64,000 bases of DNA from Paracoccus gahaiensis (GTDB lineage Bacteria > Pseudomonadota > Alphaproteobacteria > Rhodobacterales > Rhodobacteraceae). This document shows positions 54,284-63,983 of the stretch, piece by piece (position 1 is the stretch's first letter; each line of letters begins with the position of its first letter). The position numbers and the translations under genes are program-made. The notes under the pieces were generated by a model. It did no database searches. It had not been told where the DNA came from and was given only the letters and a program-made list of their open reading frames with translations. The stretch covers positions 124,001 through 188,000 of the forward strand of contig NZ_SUNI01000004.1 of the NCBI RefSeq assembly GCF_005048225.1, in the 5' to 3' direction.

Positions 54284-55495
54284 ATGCGCGACATTTCCCC
54301 CCGACATTCCGGCACGGCGGTTCCCCCGGCGGCCCAGCTGACCTCCTGGGGGGTGCTGGTGGCCATTAGCCTGTGCCATATGGTCAATGACGTGATGCAA
54401 TCGATGCTGGCGGCGATCTATCCGCTGCTGCAGGTCGAGTTCTCGTTGTCCTACACCCAGATCGGGATCATGACATTCGCCTTTCAGGTGACGGCCTCGC
54501 TGCTGCAGCCGCTGATCGGCATGGCCACCGACCGCCACCCACAGCCGCGCTCGCTGCCCTTCGGGATGATGTCCACGCTGACCGGCGTGGTGCTGCTGGC
54601 CTTCGCGCAGCGCTACGAGATGCTGCTGGCGGGGGCGATGCTGATCGGCATCGGCTCGGCGGTGTTCCATCCCGAAAGCTCGCGGGTGGCGCGGTTGGCC
54701 TCGGGCGGGCGCTTCGGCACGGCGCAGTCGCTGTTCCAGCTGGGCGGCAATGGCGGGCAGGCGATGGGACCGCTGCTGGCCGCGTTCATCGTGGTGCCGC
54801 TCGGCCGCCCCGCCGTGGCGTGGTTCGCGGTGGCCGCCGCCCTGGGCGCCGCGATCCTGTGGCAGGTGGGCAGCTGGGCCGAGGAACGCCGCCGCGCCAG
54901 CGCCGCCACCGCCGACCGAAGCCTGCGCCTGCCGCGCAAGGTGGTGATCCGCGCCATCGCGGTGCTGGCGGTGCTGGTCTTCACCAAGAACATCTACAGC
55001 GCCTCGATGACCAGCTATTTCACCTTCTTCACCATCGACAAGTTCGGCCTGTCCACCCAGGGCGCGCAGATCATGCTGTTCCTGTTCCTCGCCGGCATGG
55101 CGGGGGGCGTGATGCTGGGCGGCGTGATCGGCGACCGGGTGGGGCCGCTGACGGTCATCTGGGTGTCGATCCTGGGCGTGCTGCCCCTAACGCTGGCCCT
55201 GCCGCATGTCGGGCTGGTGCCCACGGGCATCCTCGCGGTGCTGATCGGGCTGATCCTGGCCTCGGCTTTCCCGGCCATCGTGGTCTTCGCGCAAGAGCTA
55301 GTGCCGGGACGCACCGGCATGATCGCGGGGCTGTTCTTCGGCTTCTCCTTCGGCATGGGCGGGATCGCGGCGGCGGCGCTTGGCGTGCTGGCCGACGCGC
55401 GGGGGCTGGGCACGGTCTTCCTGATCTGCTCGGTCCTGCCGGTGCTGGGCCTGCTGACCGTGCTTCTGCCGCGCGGCTCGGCGCGGCGCAGGTGA
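54284..55495 (+). CDS. MFS transporter, fosmidomycin-resistance (Fsr)-like
   Basis: 403 residues with about twelve hydrophobic segments. The N-terminal LCHMVNDVMQSMLAAIYPLLQ, FSLSYTQIGIMTFAFQVTASLLQPLIGMATDR and GIGSAVFHPESSRVARLASGGR are the hallmark of Fsr-type exporters. Natural substrate is unknown. It is divergent from a HutC-type regulator (173-base gap). The stop may overlap a GTG of the next gene. Confidence 0.9.
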   Translation: MRDISPRHSGTAVPPAAQLTSWGVLVAISLCHMVNDVMQSMLAAIYPLLQVEFSLSYTQIGIMTFAFQVTASLLQPLIGMATDRHPQPRSLPFGMMSTLTGVVLLAFAQRYEMLLAGAMLIGIGSAVFHPESSRVARLASGGRFGTAQSLFQLGGNGGQAMGPLLAAFIVVPLGRPAVAWFAVAAALGAAILWQVGSWAEERRRASAATADRSLRLPRKVVIRAIAVLAVLVFTKNIYSASMTSYFTFFTIDKFGLSTQGAQIMLFLFLAGMAGGVMLGGVIGDRVGPLTVIWVSILGVLPLTLALPHVGLVPTGILAVLIGLILASAFPAIVVFAQELVPGRTGMIAGLFFGFSFGMGGIAAAALGVLADARGLGTVFLICSVLPVLGLLTVLLPRGSARRR

Positions 55496-55521
55496 CGGCG
55501 CCCCCCATGACGGAGCCCCCG

Positions 55522-57240
55522 ATGACCGCGCCTCTCGTCATCCATATCGGGCCGGACGGGCCCATCGACCGGGCGCTGGCCCGGCTCTTTCAGGCCAATG
55601 GCCACGTCGCCGCCTATCACGAGGGCGGGCGCCTCGCCTCGGATATCCTCTATGCGATGGGGCAGGGCACCGCGCCCCTGACCGGCTGGCCGCAGGCGCG
55701 GCTGATCGCGGGGCTGTTCCGGCACAAGCCGCTCTGGCGTCCGCCGCTGGAGGCCTGGCGCTGCGCCGCCTTCCTGCGCGACCGCCTGCCCCAGGCGCGG
55801 TTCCTGCTGACCGTGCCGCCGATCGAGTCCTGGTCTCTGGCCCGCGCGGGCCGCGAGGCGCTGGCCTGCCATGCCTTCGATCAGGCCCACCGCCCCGACC
55901 CGCTGCCACCCATTGCCCTGCCCGCCCTGTGGCAGGAGCAGCTGCAAGAGCATCTGGACCGGATGCAGGAACTCTTCGCCGACGATCCGCGCCTGATCGT
56001 GGCGGATCTGGCGACCTGCCCCCCCGCCGATCTGGCCGCGCGGCTGGAGGCGGTCCTGCCCCTGCCGAAGGTCCCCTTCGCCCATTGGCCCGTCCCCGCA
56101 CCGGCCGCGACGGCCCGGCTGATGGCGCTGTTCGACCGGCCCGAGCCGCCCTCCGCCCCCCCGGGCTGGGCCGAGGATGTGGCGCGCTTCTGCCTCGCCG
56201 GGCTGGACCCCCGCGCCCCGGGCGGCATCGAGGGGCTCTCGCCTTTGGCCTGCCACTGGGACGGGCGCGAGGTCCGCACCCGGGGCGGGGCCATCCGCCA
56301 GTTCACCGAAGTCGCGCCCCCCGGCCAGCCGCCGCTGGCGCTGGCCCGGGAAGGGCGGCATTTCAAGCTGATCCGAGCCGAGGGTGTCCTGAACGACATC
56401 CTGCGGCTGGAGCGCCGCGATCCGGTCTGGATCGACATGGAGGACAGCCGCTGGTTCGGCAGCCCCCAGGGAGAGCCGCTGGACCGCCCCGTCCTCTGCC
56501 ACAACCGCCGCGCGGGGGCGGTGAACGCGATCCTCTGGCCCTTGCCCGACCAGCACGCCATCGGCCTGCCGGGCTTCGACCCCGCCAGCCCCCCCGACGA
56601 CATTCCCTTCGACGAGAAGGAAGACCGTCTGATCTGGCGCGGCATGATCTCGGGCTCGGAAATCGGCCCCGGGGTCCGGCCCCGGTCCGCCAGCCACGCC
56701 TGGCTGGCCCGCCTGTCCGAGGCCGCCACCACCGAGGCTCGCGAGGCCGCATGGGACGGCCTCTGCCGCACCAACCGCATGGCCTTCATCCGGCGCTTCC
56801 AGGGCCATCCCGACATGGATGTGGGCGTGGTCATGGCCCCGGCCTTCCGCGCCTATGCGCAGGACCCACTGCTGGCCCCCTATTGCCGCCCGCGCATGAC
56901 GCAGGCCCAGATGCGCCGCTTCCGCTATCAGCTCTGCCTGACGGGCTATGACCACGGCTCGAACTTCATCCCGGCGCTGGACAGCCATGCGGTGCTGCTG
57001 GCCGAGGATGACGGCTGGCAGGTCTTCTATTCCGGGCGCTTCAAACCCTGGCAGCATTTCATCCCCGTCGCCCGCCACCTGACCGACCTCGAGGAGAAAC
57101 TGGCCTGGGCCCGCGCCCATCCGGACGACTGCCGCGCCATGTCGCAGGCCGCCCGAGCCGAAGCCGCGCATCTGCGCGACCCCGCAGCCCGCGTGCGGCT
57201 GATGCAGCTGATCCTCGACGGGCTGGCGCAGGCGCGCTAG
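55522..57240 (+). CDS. GT90 (CAP10)-like glycosyltransferase with sulfotransferase-like N-terminus
   Basis: About 572 residues. The N-terminus (LVIHIGPDGPIDRALARLFQ, then an FRHKPLWRPP region) resembles the PAPS-binding start of sulfotransferase-like proteins, though the classical phosphate loop is degenerate. The C-terminal half resembles family 90 transferases of the CAP10 type: GYDHGSNFIPALDSHAVLLAEDDGWQVFYSGRFKPWQHFIPVARHLTDLEEKLAWARAHPDDCRAM. The order suggests a fusion of two sugar-modifying domains; product unknown. CGGAG six bases before the ATG at 55522 favours that start; 55507 (ATG) and 55492 (GTG) are alternatives. Confidence 0.65.
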   Translation: MTAPLVIHIGPDGPIDRALARLFQANGHVAAYHEGGRLASDILYAMGQGTAPLTGWPQARLIAGLFRHKPLWRPPLEAWRCAAFLRDRLPQARFLLTVPPIESWSLARAGREALACHAFDQAHRPDPLPPIALPALWQEQLQEHLDRMQELFADDPRLIVADLATCPPADLAARLEAVLPLPKVPFAHWPVPAPAATARLMALFDRPEPPSAPPGWAEDVARFCLAGLDPRAPGGIEGLSPLACHWDGREVRTRGGAIRQFTEVAPPGQPPLALAREGRHFKLIRAEGVLNDILRLERRDPVWIDMEDSRWFGSPQGEPLDRPVLCHNRRAGAVNAILWPLPDQHAIGLPGFDPASPPDDIPFDEKEDRLIWRGMISGSEIGPGVRPRSASHAWLARLSEAATTEAREAAWDGLCRTNRMAFIRRFQGHPDMDVGVVMAPAFRAYAQDPLLAPYCRPRMTQAQMRRFRYQLCLTGYDHGSNFIPALDSHAVLLAEDDGWQVFYSGRFKPWQHFIPVARHLTDLEEKLAWARAHPDDCRAMSQAARAEAAHLRDPAARVRLMQLILDGLAQAR

Positions 57241-57250
57241 ACCCGTCGCC

Positions 57251-57730
57251 ATGACCACGATCCGCATCGAAGCCCTGACCGCCGCCGCCTTCGCCCCCTT
57301 CGGCGAGGTGCTGGCCCCCCGCGCCACCCCCGACCGCCTGATCAATGCGGGCCGGTGCGAGCGTCACCACGCCCTGGCCACCGTCGAGCGCGGCGGGGGC
57401 GAAGCGATCCTGTCGATCTTTCGCAGCGCGCCGGTCAGCCTGCCCTATGACTGCACCCTCTTGGAACGCCACCCGCTCGGCTCGCAGGCCTTCATGCCGC
57501 TCGGCCCCGATCCCTGGCTGTCGGTGGTGGCCCCCGATCAGGATGGCCGCCCCGGCACGCCCCGCGCCTTCCTGGTGCCCGGGGGCACCGGCGTGAACCT
57601 GCGCGCAGGCACCTGGCACGGCGTCCTGACGCCCCTGGACCGCGCCGCCGATTTCCTGGTCGTCGACCGCGAGGGCACGGGCACCAACCTGGAAGAAATC
57701 ACCATCCCCCCGGTGCGGATCACCGCATGA
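57251..57730 (+). CDS. allA: Ureidoglycolate lyase
   Basis: 159-residue AllA-family enzyme splitting ureidoglycolate into glyoxylate and urea, late in allantoin/purine degradation. Family features include FAPFGEVL near residue 16, LLERHPLGSQAFMPLG, FLVPGGTGVNLRAGTWHGVL and VDREG near the end. No other purine-catabolism gene is in the window. Its stop overlaps rnhB by four bases. Confidence 0.93.
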   Translation: MTTIRIEALTAAAFAPFGEVLAPRATPDRLINAGRCERHHALATVERGGGEAILSIFRSAPVSLPYDCTLLERHPLGSQAFMPLGPDPWLSVVAPDQDGRPGTPRAFLVPGGTGVNLRAGTWHGVLTPLDRAADFLVVDREGTGTNLEEITIPPVRITA

Positions 57731-58354
57731 CCCCCGACCATGCCGTCGAAGCCGAGGCCCTCGCCCGGGGCGCGCGATGGGTCGCGGGCGTGGACGAGGC
57801 CGGGCGCGGCCCTCTGGCGGGCCCGGTGACGGCGGCGGCGGTGATCCTCGATCCCGCCAATATCCCGCCCGGCCTGAACGACAGCAAGCAGCTGACCGCC
57901 AAGCGCCGCGAGGCGCTGGCCCTCTGGCTGATGGAGCATTGCGATTGGTCCGTGGCCCATGTCGACGTGGCCCAGATCGACGCGCTCAACATCCTGCGCG
58001 CCAGCCATGTCGCCATGTGCCGCGCGCTGGACGGGCTCAGCCAGCGTCCCTGCCATGTGCTGGTCGATGGCAACATGCTGCCCCGCGACCTGGACCTGCC
58101 CGCCACGGCGGTCATCAAGGGCGATGCGCGCTGCCTAACGATTGCCGCCGCCTCGGTCCTGGCCAAGGTGTTGCGCGATCGCATCATGGTGGATTTGGCG
58201 CAACAATATCCCGGCTACGGGTGGGAGGCGAATGCCGGTTACCCCACTCCGGCCCATAAACGCGCCCTGCTAGATCTGGGGGTGACCCCATATCATAGGC
58301 GCAGCTTCGCCCCCGTCCACAATATCTTGTGTAAAGCGCAATTGATAAGTGGCT

Positions 58355-58356
<2 letters not shown>
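57727..58356 (+). CDS. rnhB: Ribonuclease HII
   Basis: 209-residue endonuclease removing RNA from RNA/DNA hybrids and single ribonucleotides from DNA. The acidic catalytic set is present: Asp23 and Glu24 in GVDEAGRGPLAGP and Asp114 in VLVDGN. The YGWEANAGYPTPAHKRAL tail segment is standard. It is translationally coupled to allA and followed by ccrM, a neighbourhood common in Rhodobacteraceae. Confidence 0.97.
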
Positions 58357-59576
<1,220 letters not shown>

Positions 59577-59593
59577 CCTTCTTCCCTTCGCCA

Positions 59594-59626
59594 GTTCCGG
59601 CCCGCGCCCCCGGGCGCCGCCGGAAC
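59594..59626. repeat. Inverted repeat between ccrM and cytochrome b561 gene
   Basis: GTTCCGGC (59594-59601) and GCCGGAAC (59619-59626) are perfect complements around a GC-rich 17-base loop that is itself partly self-complementary. Together with the next hairpin it separates two convergent genes. Confidence 0.5.
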
Positions 59627-59633
59627 CACCTTG

Positions 59634-59661
59634 CCCCGCCATGTCCGCATGGCGGGGATTT
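59634..59661. terminator. Bidirectional-type terminator between convergent genes
   Basis: CCCCGCCATG (59634-59643) pairs perfectly with CATGGCGGGG (59648-59657) around TCCG, followed by ATTTT on the plus strand. It can serve ccrM and, from the other side, the cytochrome b561 gene. Confidence 0.7.
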
Positions 59662-59670
59662 TCCGATCGT

Positions 59671-60216
59671 TCAGCCGGCCATCCGCTTCAGCGTGCCGTC
59701 GCGCAGCACCACCTGATGCAGGATCGCCATCGCGATATGCCCCAGGATCAGCACCCCCATGATCCAGGCCAGTTCGCCATGGAAGTTGCTGCCGATGGCG
59801 GTGGCGGTGCCCACCACCTCGTCGGGGCTGCGCGGGGCGAAGATCTGGAAGCCGAAGGGCGCGAAGGCCCGCTCGTTGCCCCAGGCGCGCAGCAGCGCCG
59901 CCGAGGGCACCGCCAGCATCAGCGCATAGAGCGCGAAATGCCCCAGCCGGACCGCATAGCCCTGCAGCCCCGGCCCATGCGCCGGCCGCTGGCCGCGATT
60001 GACCAGCGCCCAGACCGCCCGCGCCACGATCAGCAGGAACAGGATCGTGCCGACCTGCGTGTGGTTGGCCGACAGGGCGGCGGCCAGCGGGCTCTCCTCG
60101 CCCAGGATCTTCTCGCTCAGCATCCCGCCGAACTGCCACAGCATTAGCGCCGCGACGGCCCAGTGGAAGGCCCGCGAGACGCTGCCATAGCGCGCCGTGC
60201 TGTCCCGGATCGTCAT
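59671..60216 (-). CDS. Cytochrome b561 family protein
   Basis: 181-residue diheme-type inner-membrane cytochrome with four hydrophobic helices. Candidate heme-ligating histidines are in SRAFHWAVAALML, ALSANHTQVGTILF, FHGELAWIMG and GHIAMAILHQVVLRDGTL. Members transfer electrons from quinol, for example to superoxide or periplasmic partners. The ATG at 60216 has AGGAGAG nine bases upstream; the GTG at 60225 would lie within that site. It is monocistronic by context. Confidence 0.93.
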   Translation of the reverse strand: MTIRDSTARYGSVSRAFHWAVAALMLWQFGGMLSEKILGEESPLAAALSANHTQVGTILFLLIVARAVWALVNRGQRPAHGPGLQGYAVRLGHFALYALMLAVPSAALLRAWGNERAFAPFGFQIFAPRSPDEVVGTATAIGSNFHGELAWIMGVLILGHIAMAILHQVVLRDGTLKRMAG

Positions 60217-60386
60217 CGTCGTCACTCTCCTGCGCTGAACCGGTCACCAGGACGACCGGAGACCCCCTTGCTCCCGCACGATACGGCCCGGCGGATCAAC
60301 AAGGGCCGAACGTCGCCGGACCGATCATGCCGGATCGGGGGATTTTGGCAATCCGGTCCCGCAACGCCTGCCGGCGGTGTACGCCC

Positions 60387-60431
60387 TGTGCCGCGCCTGT
60401 GCCGCCCCGGTGCACGCCTCGTGCAACGCCG
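60387..60431. repeat. Imperfect tandem 11-base repeats in a 280-base intergenic gap
   Basis: TGTGCCGCGCC (60387-60397) and TGTGCCGCCCC (60398-60408) are near-identical; GGTGCACGCCTC and GTGCAACGCCG follow as degenerate copies. An 11-base period places them on one face of the helix. The surrounding gap (60217-60496) has no gene that I can support. Confidence 0.4.
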
Positions 60432-60496
60432 GGCCCAGCAATTGCAGGGCGTTCCGGCGTCCCGCGGTCACTGTTGCGGCATGCACCGCACGCTGG

Positions 60497-61648
60497 TCAC
60501 AAAGCGTTGCGCGGCATCGGCAGACTGCCGTCATTATAGGCAGACCAGTCCTTGATCTCGGGATAGAACTGCCGCCGCCAGGCGCGGACCCGGGGGTTCA
60601 TGCGCCGCCGCCACAGCGGAGGGATCATCGCCAGCATGGTCATCGCCGGATAGCCCATCGGCAGCTGCGGCGCCTCGTCGGCGGCATAGGTCTGCAGCAG
60701 CGGAAAGCGGCGGTCCGGCTTGGTGTGGTGGTCGGAATGGCGCTGCAGGTTGATCAGCAGCCAGTTGGTCGCCATGTGGCTGGCATTCCAGCTGTGGCGC
60801 GGGCGGACGGGTTCGTAGCGGCCCTCGCCCAGATGCTTGCGCGACAGGCCGTAATGCTCGACATAGTTGGTCAGTTCCAGCTGCCAGACGGCAATGAAGG
60901 CCTGGAACACGAACAGGCCCAGCCCCACCCAGCCCGCCAGGATCACCGCCAGCGCCAGCATCCCCAGCTGCAGCGCCGCGTAGCGCCAGAAGGGGTTGCG
61001 GCGGTCCAGGGGCGTCTTGCCCGCGCGGGCCAGGAACCGCGTCTCGGCCGCCCAGGCACTGCGCGGCCCGTCGGTCAGCACCCGCCAGAAGAAGCGGTGA
61101 AACCCCTCGTTGTAGCGCGCCGAAACCGCGTCGCGCGGGGTCGAGACCCACGAGTGGTGGACCAGCAGATGCTCGGTCCGGAAATGCGAATAGAGCACGG
61201 AGGCCAGCAGCAGATCGCCCAGCCAGCGCTCGGCCGGGGATTTTTGATGAAGCAATTCATGGGAATAGACGATGCCCACGCTGCCCGAGACGACGCCGAT
61301 GGCGAAGAACAGGCCCAACGCCTCCCATCCCGACAGGTGGTCCGTCGCCCCCACCAGCCACAGGCTGCCAAAGATCGCCGCGAATTGCAGCGGGAACCAG
61401 ACCAGCGTCACAGCGCGGTGCCAGAACAGCAGGTCGGTGGAGGTCTCGGGGTCGGGATTGTCCTCGTTCAGGCCAAGGACGCCGTCCAGCGCGGTGGTCA
61501 GGTACCACGCATAGACCGGGACCAGCAGCCACCACCAGGCGCCCTGCCAGGCGGCCAGCGCGATCAGAGGGATCAGCGCCACCGACAGCCAGAAGGGCGC
61601 GGCGGCGGGCAGGCGGGAGGGGCCGGGAGGGGGGGATGAGTCGCTCAT
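60497..61648 (-). CDS. alkB: AlkB-type membrane alkane / fatty-chain hydroxylase
   Basis: 383-residue integral-membrane non-heme di-iron monooxygenase with about six hydrophobic segments. The histidine boxes are complete: HELLH (130-134), HLLVHH (160-165) and LQRHSDHH (301-308), plus NYVEHYG (261-267). This is the pattern of alkane 1-monooxygenase, which hydroxylates terminal methyl groups with electrons from rubredoxin. No rubredoxin or rubredoxin reductase gene is nearby, so the true substrate is open. It starts ten bases after the mutY stop. Confidence 0.92.
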   Translation of the reverse strand: MSDSSPPPGPSRLPAAAPFWLSVALIPLIALAAWQGAWWWLLVPVYAWYLTTALDGVLGLNEDNPDPETSTDLLFWHRAVTLVWFPLQFAAIFGSLWLVGATDHLSGWEALGLFFAIGVVSGSVGIVYSHELLHQKSPAERWLGDLLLASVLYSHFRTEHLLVHHSWVSTPRDAVSARYNEGFHRFFWRVLTDGPRSAWAAETRFLARAGKTPLDRRNPFWRYAALQLGMLALAVILAGWVGLGLFVFQAFIAVWQLELTNYVEHYGLSRKHLGEGRYEPVRPRHSWNASHMATNWLLINLQRHSDHHTKPDRRFPLLQTYAADEAPQLPMGYPAMTMLAMIPPLWRRRMNPRVRAWRRQFYPEIKDWSAYNDGSLPMPRNAL

Positions 61649-61658
61649 GCCCGGGATG

Positions 61659-62684
61659 CTAGCCCCTCAGATGCGGCTGCGCCATATCCCAGACCTTGCG
61701 CATCAGGCCGGGCAGGGCCTCGCGGTCGATCTGCCGCAGGCGGACCAGTTCACCGCGCGTCGGATTGCCGGTCAGATCGCCGATCCGCACCGTCAGGTCC
61801 AGCGTGAAATGGGTGAAGACGTGGCGCACCTGTCCGATCTCGCGCCAGCGGGCCGGGCCCGGCGGCGGCAGGTCGCGCCCGTCCCAGCCCGCCGAGGGAA
61901 AGGCCAGCGTGCCGCCCAGCAGCCCCTTGGGCGGGCGATGTTCCAGCAGCAGCGAGGCGCCCTGACGCGCCAGCCAGACGGTGCCCTGCCGCAGGGGCTT
62001 GGGCGCCTTGGGGGTCTTCAGCGGCAGGTCGGCGGCGATGCCTTGGCGGCGCGCATCACAATGCTCGTTCACCGGGCACAGCGCGCAGACGGGCCGGCGC
62101 GGGGTGCAGATCGTCGCGCCCAGATCCATCATCGCCTGCGCGTAATCCCCGGGCCGCTGCTGGGGCGTCAGCGTTTCTGCCAGGGCCACCAGCTCGGGCT
62201 TGGCGCGCGGCAGCGGCGTCTGCACGGCGAACAGGCGCGAGACCACGCGTTCCACATTGCCGTCCACCACCGTCTCGGGGCGGTCGAAGGCGATGGCCGC
62301 GATCGCCGCCGAGGTATAGGGGCCGATCCCGGGCAGGGCGGTCAGCCCCTCGCGCGTGTCGGGAAAGCCGCCCAGATCGGCCACGGCGCGGGCGCAGGCC
62401 AGCAGATTGCGGGCGCGGGCGTAGTATCCAAGCCCCGCCCATTCGCCCATGACCTGCGCGTCGGGCGCGGCGGCCAGCGCCTGCACCGTGGGCCAGATCG
62501 TCGTGAAGCGCAGGAAATACGCCTTGACCGCCGCGACGGTGGTCTGCTGCAGCATCACCTCGGACAGCCAGATGCGATAGGGATCGGGGGCGGCACCCTG
62601 CGGCGGCATGCGCCAAGGCAGGGCGCGGGCATGGCGGTCATACCAAGCCAGAAGGACGGGGGCGATCACCTTGCTTTCACGCAA
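61659..62684 (-). CDS. mutY: A/G-specific adenine glycosylase
   Basis: 341-residue base-excision repair enzyme removing adenine opposite 8-oxoguanine. Catalytic Glu42 (WLSEVMLQQT), the helix-hairpin-helix LPGIGPYTSAAI, catalytic Asp141 (VVDGNVERV) and four [4Fe-4S] cysteines (193, 200, 203, 209; spacing C-x6-C-x2-C-x5-C) are present, followed by a Nudix-like C-terminal domain. The first codon is uncertain: the numbering uses a TTG at 62684, with a GTG at 62669 as alternative. It is divergent from the DUF721 gene. Confidence 0.93.
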   Translation of the reverse strand: MRESKVIAPVLLAWYDRHARALPWRMPPQGAAPDPYRIWLSEVMLQQTTVAAVKAYFLRFTTIWPTVQALAAAPDAQVMGEWAGLGYYARARNLLACARAVADLGGFPDTREGLTALPGIGPYTSAAIAAIAFDRPETVVDGNVERVVSRLFAVQTPLPRAKPELVALAETLTPQQRPGDYAQAMMDLGATICTPRRPVCALCPVNEHCDARRQGIAADLPLKTPKAPKPLRQGTVWLARQGASLLLEHRPPKGLLGGTLAFPSAGWDGRDLPPPGPARWREIGQVRHVFTHFTLDLTVRIGDLTGNPTRGELVRLRQIDREALPGLMRKVWDMAQPHLRG

Positions 62685-62769
62685 TTATGTGGGCTCTTTC
62701 GGACAGGCGCGCTTTCATCCGGGGGGATGGCTGGCTAAGGATGAGGGCGTGATAGCAGCAAAGGCGCCC

Positions 62770-63294
62770 ATGGCCCACCCGTCCGGCACATCCAAGACCC
62801 GGCCCCGTCGCCGCAGCCGCGGCTTCCAGGCGGCGGCCACGCTTTTGGCCGACCGCGTGCAGAAGGCGGCCGAGGGACGGGGATTCGCCGTGGCCCGCCT
62901 GCTGACCAACTGGGCCGAGATCGCCGGACCGCAGCTGGCCGCCGTGACGCGCCCCGTGCGCGTCAGCCATTCGCGCGGCGGGTTCGGCGCCACGCTGACG
63001 CTGCTGACCACCGGGCCGATGGCCCCCATGGTGGAGATGCAGCTGCCGCAGCTGCGCGACCGGGTGAACGCCTGCTATGGCTACAACGCCGTGCAGCGGA
63101 TCACCCTGACCCAGACCGCCGCCTCGGGCTTTGCCGAGGGGCAGGCGGCCTTCGCCCATGCGCCGCGCGCGCCCAAGGCCCCCGATCCCGCGCTGCTGGC
63201 GCGGGCCGAGGGCGTGGCGCAGCAGTTCACCGATCCGACCCTGGCTCAGGCCATGGCGCAGCTGGCGCTGAACGTCGCCAGCCGCAAGACCTGA
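62770..63294 (+). CDS. DUF721 / DciA-like protein
   Basis: 174-residue basic protein. The DUF721 core (about 10-110) has LLTNWAEIAGPQLAAVTRPVRVSH and ends in MQLPQLRDRVNACYGYNAVQRI. Members related to DciA load the replicative helicase in bacteria without DnaC; function here is inferred from family. The ATG at 62770 has AAAGG five bases upstream, with a GTG about 20 bases earlier as an alternative. It lies 34 bases before dsbA in the order mutY / DUF721 / dsbA typical of Rhodobacteraceae. Confidence 0.85.
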   Translation: MAHPSGTSKTRPRRRSRGFQAAATLLADRVQKAAEGRGFAVARLLTNWAEIAGPQLAAVTRPVRVSHSRGGFGATLTLLTTGPMAPMVEMQLPQLRDRVNACYGYNAVQRITLTQTAASGFAEGQAAFAHAPRAPKAPDPALLARAEGVAQQFTDPTLAQAMAQLALNVASRKT

Positions 63295-63328
63295 CCGACC
63301 CGACATGACAACCCTGAAAGGACGTCCC

Positions 63329-63952
63329 ATGTTTCTCCGCTCTGCCGCGACCGTCTTCGCGCTGACCCTGGCCGCCCCCGTCTTGGCCCAGGAGGCCGCC
63401 ACCCCCGAGACCCTGCCCGACATCGCGCAGGGCGCCGAGGACGCGCCCGTGACCATGATCGAATATGCCAGCTTCACCTGCGGGCATTGCGCCAACTTCC
63501 ACACCGACGTCTATCCGCAGCTGAAGGCCGACTATATCGACACCGGCATGGTCCGCTTCGTGCAGCGCGACGTCTATTTCGACCAGCCCGGCCTGTGGGC
63601 GGGGATCTTGGCGCGCTGCGGCGGGGATGACCGCTTCTATCCCGTCTCGGGGATGCTGTTCGACGAGCAGGCCACCTGGCTGGCCGGGGGCACGGGCGAC
63701 GAGATCGCCGCCAACCTGCGCCGGATCGGCCTGAAGGCCGGGATGACCGAGGATCAGATGACCGCCTGCTGGAACGACACCGGCAAGGTCGAGCAGCTGA
63801 TCGCGACCTTCCAGGCCAATGCCACCGCCGACGAGATCGAGGCCACCCCGACCTTCATCATCGGCGGCGAGAAGGTCTCGAACCAGCCGTGGGACAGCAT
63901 GAAGGCCGTCATCGACGAGAAGCTGGCGGAGGCCCAGCCCGCCGCCGAGTAA
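63329..63952 (+). CDS. DsbA-family periplasmic thiol-disulfide oxidoreductase
   Basis: 207-residue exported thioredoxin-fold protein. The signal peptide (about 1-20, ending VLA) is followed by the redox motif SFTCGHCANFH with CGHC at 51-54, and the cis-proline region IEATPTFIIGGEKV. The ATG at 63329 has AAAGGA seven bases upstream. It resembles the Com1/ScsC-like DsbA group; whether it oxidises or isomerises disulfides cannot be decided from sequence. Confidence 0.92.
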   Translation: MFLRSAATVFALTLAAPVLAQEAATPETLPDIAQGAEDAPVTMIEYASFTCGHCANFHTDVYPQLKADYIDTGMVRFVQRDVYFDQPGLWAGILARCGGDDRFYPVSGMLFDEQATWLAGGTGDEIAANLRRIGLKAGMTEDQMTACWNDTGKVEQLIATFQANATADEIEATPTFIIGGEKVSNQPWDSMKAVIDEKLAEAQPAAE

Positions 63953-63957
63953 GGCCC

Positions 63958-63983
63958 GACCGGCGCGCTTTGGCCGGTCCCTC
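63958..63983 (+). terminator. Hairpin after the dsbA-like gene
   Basis: GACCGGC (63958-63964) pairs with GCCGGTC (63973-63979) around an eight-base loop; the trailing sequence CCTCTT is a poor T tract. It may be a weak terminator before the gene beyond the window. Confidence 0.45.

Noticed and set aside
55015..57345. 776-residue open frame antisense to the MFS and GT90-like genes
   Set aside because: No recognisable domain; composition is typical of antisense shadows and it spans two genes with better support.
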